Assembly: GCA_007127395.1 (NCBI GenBank)
Contig: SKZL01000114.1
Location: 1-6,243 of the forward strand
Reading direction: 5' to 3'
Source of the DNA: Balneolaceae bacterium
GTDB taxonomy: Bacteria > Bacteroidota > Rhodothermia > Balneolales > Balneolaceae
Length of the DNA stretch: 6,243 nt
In this document: piece by piece, positions 1 to 6,243 of the stretch
Layout of the letters: each line of letters begins with the position of its first letter
How positions within the stretch are numbered: position 1 is the first letter of the stretch
Notes under the pieces: model-generated
Told to the model about the DNA's origin: nothing
The model's database searches: none
What the model saw: the letters and a program-made list of their open reading frames with translations, nothing else
Made by a program: the position numbers and the translations under genes

Positions 1-15
1 AAAAAAAAAAAAAAA
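1..15. repeat. 15-base poly-A run at the window edge
   Basis: The first 15 bases are all A. With the G at 16 they read as lysine codons in the murE frame, so they do not interrupt it. This is the longest homopolymer I see in the window, and it lies exactly at the edge. It may be real coding sequence, a contig-end artefact or padding; the sequence alone cannot decide. Confidence 0.6.
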
Positions 16-1009
16 GATGGTGCAGGATGGAAGCCAATACCTGATTATGGAAGTATCATCACACGCACTGGAACAGCATCGGGTGGCAGGTATTCCATTC
101 AAAGTAGCTGCATTTACCAATTTAACTCATGATCACCTCGATTATCACAATTCATTTGAAGAGTATGCGTCTGCTAAAAAAATACTCTTCAATAAATTGG
201 ATAACCGCAGTTGTGCAATCACCAACATCGATGACCCCAAAGGTGAATGGATTACAGACTCCACACCTGCTAAAGTTTTGACATTTGGCTTTAAAGGTCG
301 GGGGCTCATCAATGCCACTATAGTAGAATCGGATTATAATGGTATGACTTTAAGTGTGGACGGAACTGAATTTCACACACCGCTGGCCGGAGATTTTAAT
401 GCATACAATGCTGTGCAGTCGCTGCTCATATGCACCGCATTAGGTATTGACGGAGCAGAGATAATGAAAGTCCTGAAAAGTTGTACAGGCGCTCCCGGCC
501 GCCTTGAAAAAGTCTGGCTGGACAAAAATTCCAAAAACAGCCCGACCGTCTTTGTTGACTATGCCCATACTCCCGATGCTCTTGAAAATGTATCTCACAC
601 TTTAAAAAAATTGAAATCCAATCGTGACAAACTGATCATCTTGTTTGGTTGCGGTGGCGACAGAGACAAATCAAAAAGAGCTAAAATGGCTCGTATCGCT
701 GAAACATTTGCAAATGAAGTGATCGTAACCTCAGACAACCCCAGAACTGAGGACCCGAAGATGATCATTGAAGATATCATGGCCGGTTTCAAAAAACCCG
801 AAAATGTCAATGTCGTTGAATCCAGAAAAGAGGCCATTGAAAAAGCCATAGCTGAAGCAGGTTCAAGGGCAATTATCCTGATTGCCGGCAAGGGGCACGA
901 AACTTACCAGGAAATTAATGGCAAACGATTTCATTTTGATGATCGCGAAATTGCCAGAGAAGCACTCCTGAAGAAAAATAGTAACCCGGAAAATGAGGAG
1001 GTCGCCTGA
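2..1009 (+). CDS. murE: UDP-MurNAc-L-Ala-D-Glu:meso-diaminopimelate ligase MurE, 5' partial
   Basis: MurE is a cytoplasmic ATP-dependent Mur ligase that adds the third stem-peptide residue to UDP-MurNAc-L-Ala-D-Glu. The frame is open to the window edge. Numbering from the Met codon at 17, which is probably internal, visible motifs are MEVSSHAL (11-18), TNLTHDHLDYH (34-44), the lysine of YASAKK (K54, matching the carbamylated lysine of the family), YAHTPDAL (182-189), GCGGDRDKSKR, DNPR (240-243) and GKGHETYQ (291-298). DNPR is the family signature for meso-DAP rather than L-lysine. The N-terminal UDP-binding domain and the GTxGKT ATP loop are missing, roughly the first third of a normal protein of about 490 residues. 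The truncation is a window edge, not a lesion: the rest is intact. The stop overlaps the mraY start by one base (TGATG). The Met at 17 should not be taken as the start, because family members continue well upstream of EVSSHAL. Confidence 0.96.
   Translation, partial: KKKKKMVQDGSQYLIMEVSSHALEQHRVAGIPFKVAAFTNLTHDHLDYHNSFEEYASAKKILFNKLDNRSCAITNIDDPKGEWITDSTPAKVLTFGFKGRGLINATIVESDYNGMTLSVDGTEFHTPLAGDFNAYNAVQSLLICTALGIDGAEIMKVLKSCTGAPGRLEKVWLDKNSKNSPTVFVDYAHTPDALENVSHTLKKLKSNRDKLIILFGCGGDRDKSKRAKMARIAETFANEVIVTSDNPRTEDPKMIIEDIMAGFKKPENVNVVESRKEAIEKAIAEAGSRAIILIAGKGHETYQEINGKRFHFDDREIAREALLKKNSNPENEEVA
996..1002 (+). promoter_or_regulatory. Strong Shine-Dalgarno for mraY
   Basis: AGGAGGT lies six bases before the mraY ATG at 1009, inside the last codons of murE. 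It is a near-perfect anti-16S match at good spacing and fixes the mraY start. It is by far the strongest ribosome-binding site in the window; murD and murG show none comparable and probably depend on coupling through overlapping stop and start codons. Confidence 0.8.
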
Positions 1010-2145
1010 TGTTATATGAATTGATCTCATGGCTGGATGACCTTTACGCAATTCCGGGTTTCGGCGCGTTCGACTTTATTACGACAAGAACTGCATTCGC
1101 TGCAGCTACAGCACTGATCTTTAGTCTCATTATTGGGAAGAAAATCATCCTCTGGCTAAAGAAAATGCAACTAAAAGAGGTCATCAGAGAAGATCTTGGC
1201 CTGCAGACACACCTAAAGAAATCTGACACACCAACCATGGGTGGAGTTATCATCATTTTTGCGATGATTATTCCGGCAATTTTATGGATGAATATTTACA
1301 GCATCTATACCTGGATGATCATTTTTGTTGTACTGGTGTTAGGGATTGTGGGCTTTATTGATGACTACATTAAGGTGGTCAAGAGAAATAAATCCGGGTT
1401 ACATGGTTGGTTTAAAGTCATTGGACAGGTCTCTGTAGGGATTGTTCTTGGAACCGTACTCTATTTCTATCCGGGTTTTCAAGAGTTCAATACGATCACG
1501 ACGGTACCTTTTTTGAAAGAGGTTCATATTGATTATGCGTTTTTAGGACAAGAATACGGATGGTTGATTTATATCCCCGTGGTTGTCTTTATCATTACCG
1601 CTGTCAGTAATTCAGCAAATCTGACTGACGGACTGGATGGATTGCTGTCGGGAACCTCTGCAATTGCAGGAGTCATACTGGGCATTTTCGCCTATGTATC
1701 CGGCAGAGTCGATTTCTCTTCTTTCCTGAATATCATGTATTTATCCGGATCAGGCGAGTTGACAATTTTTGCAGCTTCACTTGTAGGAGCATGCCTCGGT
1801 TTCTTATGGTACAACTCCTACCCTGCCGCTGTTTTCATGGGAGACACTGGATCACTTGCCCTTGGAGGAGCGTTAGGTGCATTGGCTATCATGATCCATA
1901 AAGAGCTTCTGTTGCCGATTATATGCGGCATTTTTATGGTGGAAGCTGCTTCAGTGATCATTCAGACTACATGGTTCAAATATACCCGGAAAAAATATGG
2001 TGAAGGAAGAAGAGTTTTTCTGATGACACCTATACACCACCATTTTGAAAAACAGGGTTGGGCTGAATCAAAAATCGTTGTGCGATTCTGGATTATTGCC
2101 ATACTGCTTGGAATTTTAAGCCTGCTAACTCTCAAACTGCGATGA
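1009..2145 (+). CDS. mraY: Phospho-N-acetylmuramoyl-pentapeptide-transferase MraY
   Basis: MraY is an integral membrane enzyme that transfers phospho-MurNAc-pentapeptide from UDP to undecaprenyl phosphate, forming lipid I. The 378-residue product is full length (E. coli about 360). Motifs in order: TPTMGG (74-79), the aspartate pair in GFIDDYIK (D118, D119), NLTDGLDGL (204-212), MGDTGS (277-282, D279), RRVF (334-337) and PIHHHFEKQGW with the histidine triplet at 343-345. About ten hydrophobic segments are spread along the chain, with the active-site motifs in the intervening loops. All residues known to be needed for Mg2+ and nucleotide binding appear present. One oddity is SDTPTMGG where most family members have GTPTMGG. 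The start is set by the Shine-Dalgarno at 996-1002. The gene follows murE directly with no murF between, and its stop overlaps murD by four bases. Function is confident. Confidence 0.97.
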   Translation: MLYELISWLDDLYAIPGFGAFDFITTRTAFAAATALIFSLIIGKKIILWLKKMQLKEVIREDLGLQTHLKKSDTPTMGGVIIIFAMIIPAILWMNIYSIYTWMIIFVVLVLGIVGFIDDYIKVVKRNKSGLHGWFKVIGQVSVGIVLGTVLYFYPGFQEFNTITTVPFLKEVHIDYAFLGQEYGWLIYIPVVVFIITAVSNSANLTDGLDGLLSGTSAIAGVILGIFAYVSGRVDFSSFLNIMYLSGSGELTIFAASLVGACLGFLWYNSYPAAVFMGDTGSLALGGALGALAIMIHKELLLPIICGIFMVEAASVIIQTTWFKYTRKKYGEGRRVFLMTPIHHHFEKQGWAESKIVVRFWIIAILLGILSLLTLKLR

Positions 2146-3503
2146 CAGAAATCAAAAACAGACATATCGTTATTGCAGGTGCAGCACGAAGTGGCGTTGC
2201 TGCCGCACTCCTGTCAAAGAGATTGGGTGCAATACCGTTTGTATCTGATGCCGGCACCATTAGTGATGAAGCTAAAAAACGATTGGATGATGCATCTATC
2301 CGGTATGAAGAGAAACAACACTCCGAAGAAGCCTTTAATGGTGAACTCTTAGTCGTAAGCCCGGGTGTGCCTTCATCGGCTCCAATTGTCAGGCATTATA
2401 CAGATAACCGGAAAAAAGTTTTATCAGAAATCGAGTTTGCAAGCCGCTCTAACCTTTCAAAGATCGTTGCAGTCACAGGCAGTAATGGGAAAACTACCGT
2501 GATCAACTGGCTCGCTCATACATGGAGCCTTGCAAATGAAGATTTTATTTTGGCAGGTAATGTAGGAACAGCTTTTTCAGATCTGGTTGACAGAACACCA
2601 GAAACTTTAACTGCTCTATTGGAAGTCAGCAGTTTTCAACTCGACCATATAGAACGATTTAAACCAAAGGTCAGCCTCATTCTGAATATTACTGCTGATC
2701 ATTTGGATCGATATCAACACAATTTTTCACTTTATGCTCAATCCAAGTTCCGAATAGCAGAAAATCAAACCTCTTCAGACTGGTTTATCTACAATTTCGA
2801 CGACCCGGTCATTACGGAACAAATATCAGAGATAAAGAAGAGAAGTAACCACCCCAGAATGCTTGCATTTTCATACAAAAATGAGGTGTCTGAAGGTGCA
2901 TTTATTCGAGACGGTGAACTGATCCTAAAACTCAACAGCGAGGAAGAACATCTTATGAAAATTGGTGAAATCGGACTAAAAGGTAATCACAATTTACAAA
3001 ATGGAATGGCTACTGCTCTTGCAGCAAGAGCCGCTGAAATCAAAAATGAGTTTATTAGAGAAAGCCTGCGGACGTTCGAAGGTGTGGAGCACAGGCTTGA
3101 ACTGGTCAGGGAGTATAAAGGGGTTAGGTATATCAATGATAGTAAAGCAACTAATGTAAACGCAGTCTGGTATGCCCTGGACTCATATAGCACACCCATG
3201 GTCTTGATCCTTGGCGGACGTGACAAGGGAAACGATTTTAAACTCCTGGAACACCAAATCCGTGAAAAAGTACATACGATTGTAGCAATCGGAGAAGCAA
3301 GAGCTTCTATTAAAAAATTTCTGGGAAATATTGTTCCAAATCTGATTGAAGCAAACAGCATGAAGGATGCCGTTAAAAAGTCTAAAAAGGTCGCAAAAAG
3401 GGGTGAAATCGTTTTACTAAGCCCTGCCTGTGCCTCTTTTGACATGTTTGAGAATTATGAGCATCGCGGAAATGAATTTAAACAAGCAGTTCTGGACCTG
3501 TAA
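2142..3503 (+). CDS. murD: UDP-MurNAc-L-alanine:D-glutamate ligase MurD
   Basis: MurD is a cytoplasmic Mur ligase that adds D-glutamate to UDP-MurNAc-L-Ala using ATP. The 453-residue product is complete (E. coli about 438). The N-terminal Rossmann-like UDP-binding domain has IVIAGAARSG (9-18) and VVSPGVP (71-77). The central ATPase domain has the P-loop TGSNGKTT (112-119), LAGNVGTAF, EVSSFQLD (161-168), NITADHLDRY (182-191) and K202 in QSKFRI, matching the carbamylated lysine. LKGNHNLQN lies before the third domain, which has VEHRLE, NDSKATN (332-338), LILGGRDKG and SPACASFDMF (427-436), followed by HRGNEF. The EVSSFQL and SPACASFD motifs separate MurD from MurC, MurE and MurF. The ATG overlaps the mraY TGA as ATGA with no clear Shine-Dalgarno, which suggests translational coupling to mraY. 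It is followed by the only real intergenic gap in the window. Confidence 0.97.
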   Translation: MTEIKNRHIVIAGAARSGVAAALLSKRLGAIPFVSDAGTISDEAKKRLDDASIRYEEKQHSEEAFNGELLVVSPGVPSSAPIVRHYTDNRKKVLSEIEFASRSNLSKIVAVTGSNGKTTVINWLAHTWSLANEDFILAGNVGTAFSDLVDRTPETLTALLEVSSFQLDHIERFKPKVSLILNITADHLDRYQHNFSLYAQSKFRIAENQTSSDWFIYNFDDPVITEQISEIKKRSNHPRMLAFSYKNEVSEGAFIRDGELILKLNSEEEHLMKIGEIGLKGNHNLQNGMATALAARAAEIKNEFIRESLRTFEGVEHRLELVREYKGVRYINDSKATNVNAVWYALDSYSTPMVLILGGRDKGNDFKLLEHQIREKVHTIVAIGEARASIKKFLGNIVPNLIEANSMKDAVKKSKKVAKRGEIVLLSPACASFDMFENYEHRGNEFKQAVLDL

Positions 3504-3589
3504 ACATTCACCCAATAAATAGTCATACTCTGCATTACACAACACCAAATAGCAAAATAGGATCCATTTTTGGTACAACTTCTGAAGAG
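3504..3589 (+). other. murD-ftsW spacer, no clear regulatory signal
   Basis: These 86 bases are the only non-coding gap longer than a few bases. I see no U-tract terminator and no convincing promoter. CATTTTTG at 3565-3572 resembles the Bacteroidota -7 box (TAnnTTTG), but no TTTG lies at the expected distance upstream. The ftsW frame stays open back to 3482, so some of this spacer could be coding if a rare start codon is used. Confidence 0.5.
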
Positions 3590-4723
3590 TTGGAAGTGCC
3601 AAAATATGGCAGTGATCAAGTTCTCCTGCTATCTATCGTCATTTTGATGATCTTCGGGACATTGGCTGTTTTCTCATCCATTGCATTCTTCGCTCAAACA
3701 CACGGCACAACTGCCGGCAAACTCGTGTTTGCCCATGTTATTAAGATTGGCATTGCGTTTCTGGTCATGATTCTTGTTTCCAAACTCAACTACACTATTC
3801 TTGCACGTTTTAGCCGGGTATTGATGTTATTGAGCTGGATACTTCTGATCGCAGTCATTTTTTATGGTGATTTTGTATTTGGTGCTCGCAGATCTCTCTC
3901 TTTGGGTAGTTTTTCATTTCAACCTGCCTCTTTTGCAGCAATATCACTGATTATTCATATATCTGTATTACTCCATGAAAAACAGGAGTATATAAAGGAC
4001 TTTAAGCGTGCATTTCTGCCCATTATGTTCTGGATTACCATCACTTGCGCACTGATAGCCGTGGAGGATTTTAGTTCCGCAGCACTATTAATGGGAATCT
4101 CCATATTCATGATGTTTGTTGGCCGTATCAGCGCACCTCAGATTTTCGGATTGATTCTAATCGGAATGATTGGCGGTTCAGCTTTTATAACATCATCGGC
4201 GGAACGACAGAGCCGAATCACTCAATATGTGAATCAGATCACTGAATTGAACAACAGCAATTTTGAGTCAGGAAGTGGTTATCAGGCTCAGCAGGCACAT
4301 ATCGCAATTGCACAGGGACAGCTACTGGGTGTCGGTATCGATAAAAGCACACAACGCGATTTTTTGCCGGCTCCATATAACGATTTCATTTTTGCCATTA
4401 TCGCTGAAGAGTATGGCATTGTGGGTTCATTCCTCGTCATCATCATATTCACAATCATTCTTTTCAGGGGTATTGCAGTCATTGCGCGACATGCTCCTGA
4501 TGTTTTAGGGACATTGATGTCGCTGGGTGCCACACTGATGATCACACTTTATGGATTTGTAAATGCAGCTGTTGCAACCGGGCTAATGCCGGTTACAGGT
4601 TTACCGATGCCATTTATCAGTTATGGTGGAACCAGCATGCTCTTTGCCGGAGTCATGATGGGAATCCTGCTGAATATTTCGAAGTATAACAGAAATGCAA
4701 ACGCCAGATTTTATAACGGATGA
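3590..4723 (+). CDS. ftsW: SEDS-family septal peptidoglycan glycosyltransferase FtsW
   Basis: FtsW is a polytopic membrane glycosyltransferase of the SEDS family that polymerises lipid II at the septum with a class B PBP. The 377-residue product has about ten hydrophobic segments. After the large periplasmic loop (about 201-262) comes LPAPYNDFIFAIIAEE; D265 matches the essential aspartate of the family's TDFIF motif. Near the C-terminus is VTGLPMPFISYGGTSM (335-350), the SEDS hallmark. The first signature is divergent: GARRSLSLG (98-106), then FQPASFAA, where relatives have RW and a QPSE-AK-like pattern. Assignment as FtsW rather than RodA rests on the dcw position between murD and murG. The start is uncertain: TTG at 3590 and GTG at 3596 are the best candidates. 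The frame is open upstream to 3482 without any ATG or GTG, and the first internal ATG (Met20) would cut into the first membrane segment. GAAGAG at 3584-3589 abuts the TTG but is six bases from the GTG, which favours the GTG. The stop overlaps murG by four bases. Confidence 0.92.
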   Translation: MEVPKYGSDQVLLLSIVILMIFGTLAVFSSIAFFAQTHGTTAGKLVFAHVIKIGIAFLVMILVSKLNYTILARFSRVLMLLSWILLIAVIFYGDFVFGARRSLSLGSFSFQPASFAAISLIIHISVLLHEKQEYIKDFKRAFLPIMFWITITCALIAVEDFSSAALLMGISIFMMFVGRISAPQIFGLILIGMIGGSAFITSSAERQSRITQYVNQITELNNSNFESGSGYQAQQAHIAIAQGQLLGVGIDKSTQRDFLPAPYNDFIFAIIAEEYGIVGSFLVIIIFTIILFRGIAVIARHAPDVLGTLMSLGATLMITLYGFVNAAVATGLMPVTGLPMPFISYGGTSMLFAGVMMGILLNISKYNRNANARFYNG

Positions 4724-5874
4724 TCACAACCGTTCAGACGAACATATCATCTACAGACACCCTCACCGCTGCCATAAATCCGCTTAGGATTATTATGGCA
4801 GCCGGTGGTACGGGTGGCCATGTCTATCCGGCGATTGCTATTGCTGACTCATTAAGAAAAAAAATGGGTGACGCTGAAATACTTTTCGTTGGAACCCGGG
4901 ATCGAATGGAGTGGGAAACGGTACCCAAATATGGATATGAAATTAAATCTGTCTGGATCAGCGGATTTCACAGACGTTTTACAATGAAAAATCTTCTCTT
5001 CCCATTTAAAGTATTGGTAAGCCTGATTCAAAGTTTGATGATACTGCGATCATTCAGGCCTGATCTTGTGATTTCCTGCGGTGGATTTGCATCCGGCCCG
5101 ATTGGATGGGTGGCTTCAAAACTGTCTGTCCCTCTTTTCATTCAGGAGCAAAACAGTTACCCCGGTGTAACAAACAGACTTTTGTCTAAATATGCTGCCG
5201 GAATTTTTACAGCTTTTGATGAAGCCTCTAACTATCTGCCGGCTGAAAAAATTGTTCTAACGGGCAATCCAATCCGATCCGGAATAGAGTCATCAGATAT
5301 TGAATCATCACGACAAAAATTTGGATTCAGCAGCACGCGGAAAACCATATTGATCCTGGGTGGAAGCGGTGGAGCAAAGGCAATCAACGAGATAATGTTT
5401 AAGGAGCATGAGAAACTGCACAACTCAGGCAACCTTCAGATCATCTGGCAGTGTGGCAAACACTATTTCGAATCACTGAACAGATCAATCGACCTGCAAA
5501 AATATCCCAATTTAAGGCTGATGCCTTTTATCGAGGAGATGCCGGCAGCTTATGATGTCGCAGATTTGGTGATCACCAGAGCGGGGGCCGGCACATGCAG
5601 TGAATTGATGAATCTTGGACAACCGGCACTGTTAATTCCATCGCCCAATGTAGCTGGAAACCATCAATACAAAAATGCCAGGTCGATGGCGGATGCTAAT
5701 GCCGCTGATTTGTTAGACGAATCTGATCTGCAGGATCATTTTACTGATAGAATACTTGAACTTATTAATGATCCGCAAAGACTGGACAAGATGAGTAATG
5801 CTATGCGTAAGCTGGCAAAACCACAAGCAGCAGATCATATCGCAAACGAAATTTTAAGCCGCATAAAGGAATAA
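4720..5874 (+). CDS. murG: UDP-GlcNAc:lipid I N-acetylglucosaminyltransferase MurG
   Basis: MurG is a GT28-family, GT-B-fold enzyme on the inner face of the membrane that transfers GlcNAc from UDP-GlcNAc to lipid I, giving lipid II. The 384-residue product is complete (E. coli about 355). The N-terminal acceptor domain has the glycine-rich loop [12 protein letters not shown] (27-38), WISGF (79-83), SCGGFASGP (119-127) and [12 protein letters not shown] (142-153). The C-terminal donor domain has ILGGSGGAK (212-220), the [10 protein letters not shown] signature (287-296) and [14 protein letters not shown] (307-320). About 21 Ser/Thr-rich residues precede the first beta strand and are longer than usual. 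No in-frame ATG, GTG or TTG lies between the ATG at 4720 and the ATG at 4795, which is inside that strand, so 4720 is the better start. It overlaps the ftsW stop as ATGA and lacks a clear Shine-Dalgarno, suggesting coupling. An eight-A run at 4857-4864 lies within the gene with the frame intact. Confidence 0.96.
   Translation: MITTVQTNISSTDTLTAAINPLRIIMAAGGTGGHVYPAIAIADSLRKKMGDAEILFVGTRDRMEWETVPKYGYEIKSVWISGFHRRFTMKNLLFPFKVLVSLIQSLMILRSFRPDLVISCGGFASGPIGWVASKLSVPLFIQEQNSYPGVTNRLLSKYAAGIFTAFDEASNYLPAEKIVLTGNPIRSGIESSDIESSRQKFGFSSTRKTILILGGSGGAKAINEIMFKEHEKLHNSGNLQIIWQCGKHYFESLNRSIDLQKYPNLRLMPFIEEMPAAYDVADLVITRAGAGTCSELMNLGQPALLIPSPNVAGNHQYKNARSMADANAADLLDESDLQDHFTDRILELINDPQRLDKMSNAMRKLAKPQAADHIANEILSRIKE
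5867..5870 (+). promoter_or_regulatory. Probable Shine-Dalgarno for murC
   Basis: AGGA within AAAGGA, in the last codons of murG, lies nine bases before the ATG at 5880. It is moderate in strength and supports that ATG as the murC start. Confidence 0.5.
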
Positions 5875-5879
5875 CCATA

Positions 5880-6243
5880 ATGAAACAAGCCATTCAAAAT
5901 CAACCTCTTTTTGGACGAACCCACCATATACACATGGTCGGAATCGGGGGGATAGGTATGAGCGGAATGGCAGAGATACTACTGCATCAGGGCTATAAAG
6001 TAAGTGGTTCGGACCACAGCTCATCGGAAACGACTGACCGACTAAAAAATCTGGGTGCAACTATCTTTTTTTCACACGATTCAGCCAACATAGATGGTGC
6101 CGATGTTGTCGTTTACACCAGTGCAGTGAAGGCGGATGAAAACGAAGAGACGCGTGAAGCCATTTCAAGACAAATTCCTGTGATCAAAAGATCAGAAATG
6201 CTGGCTGAACTGATGCGCATGAAATATGGGATCGGAATCGCCA
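5880..6243 (+). CDS. murC: UDP-MurNAc:L-alanine ligase MurC, 3' partial
   Basis: MurC is a cytoplasmic ATP-dependent ligase that joins L-alanine to UDP-MurNAc, the first step of stem-peptide synthesis. Only the first 121 codons of a protein normally near 460-490 residues are present. They cover the N-terminal UDP-MurNAc-binding Rossmann domain: [15 protein letters not shown] (18-32), VSGSD (41-45), VVVYTSAV (76-83), DENEE (86-90) and [10 protein letters not shown] (99-108). The sequence stops at YGIGIA, where the family continues into the GTHGKT ATP loop, so the truncation is the window edge. The GIGGIGMSG and KRSEML motifs distinguish it from MurD and MurE. The ATG lies five bases after the murG stop, with AGGA upstream. 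Family order predicts ftsQ, ftsA and ftsZ further downstream. Confidence 0.95.
   Translation, partial: MKQAIQNQPLFGRTHHIHMVGIGGIGMSGMAEILLHQGYKVSGSDHSSSETTDRLKNLGATIFFSHDSANIDGADVVVYTSAVKADENEETREAISRQIPVIKRSEMLAELMRMKYGIGIA

Noticed and set aside
2987..3445. 152-codon open frame on the - strand opposite murD
   Set aside because: It lies wholly antisense to a clear, conserved murD, has no recognisable domain or ribosome-binding site, and is explained by codon bias of the sense gene.
3565..3572. CATTTTTG as a Bacteroidota-type -7 promoter box before ftsW
   Set aside because: It misses one consensus base and has no TTTG element at the expected upstream spacing; it would also place the start of transcription within or just before the start codon.
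4379..4388. Asn in place of Thr before the essential Asp of FtsW (PYNDFIF)
   Set aside because: The catalytic Asp is kept, and small polar residues at this position are common in Bacteroidota-type FtsW as I recall, so it is not notable alone.
4263..4545. Open frames in other frames over ftsW (81 codons +, 85 codons -)
   Set aside because: Both fall in the conserved catalytic loop region of ftsW and read as low-information shadow sequence.
4857..4864. Eight-A run in murG as a programmed slippage site
   Set aside because: The frame is intact across it, there is no alternative product or stimulatory structure in view, and it encodes an ordinary Arg-Lys-Lys in a surface helix.
5854..6060. 68-codon - strand frame over the murG-murC junction
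   Set aside because: It is antisense to the well-supported murC N-terminus and has no family features.
1..6243. An undescribed defence, mobile or biosynthetic system
   Set aside because: Nearly every base is accounted for by six conserved dcw genes in a known order; no repeats, foreign genes or unexplained coding stretches remain.

Overview
The window is a stretch of the division and cell wall (dcw) cluster. All genes are on the + strand, in the order murE (5' end missing), mraY, murD, ftsW, murG, murC (3' end missing). Each gene was identified from family motifs read directly in its translation. There are no RNA genes, mobile elements, CRISPR arrays, prophage genes or recognisable terminators, and I see no undescribed system here.

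Lineage: base composition is moderate (roughly low-40s percent GC by eye). murE is followed directly by mraY with no murF between them, which is the arrangement I associate with Bacteroidota and relatives; in Escherichia coli murF sits between them. MurE carries the DNPR motif of meso-diaminopimelate-adding enzymes, so a Gram-negative-type DAP peptidoglycan is expected. My best guess is a Bacteroidota/Balneolota/Rhodothermota-group bacterium. This is inference from gene order and the feel of the proteins, not a search result.

Layout: a run of 15 A residues (1-15) opens the window and merges into the truncated murE frame (to 1009). mraY (1009-2145) overlaps the murE stop by one base and has a strong Shine-Dalgarno sequence inside the murE tail. 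murD (2142-3503) overlaps mraY by four bases (ATGA). The only real gap, 86 bases, precedes ftsW (about 3590-4723), which seems to use a non-ATG start. murG (4720-5874) again overlaps by ATGA. murC starts at 5880, five bases after murG, and runs off the window end just before its ATP-binding loop.

How the genes work together: MurC, MurD and MurE add L-Ala, D-Glu and meso-DAP in turn to UDP-MurNAc in the cytoplasm. MurF, needed for the final D-Ala-D-Ala step, must be encoded elsewhere. MraY transfers the phospho-MurNAc-pentapeptide to undecaprenyl phosphate to give lipid I, MurG adds GlcNAc to give lipid II, and FtsW polymerises lipid II at the septum with a class B PBP partner (FtsI, expected upstream of murE). 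The overlaps suggest one co-transcribed, translationally coupled operon with its promoter upstream of the window. The points most worth a second look are the ftsW start and the unusual first SEDS signature of FtsW.
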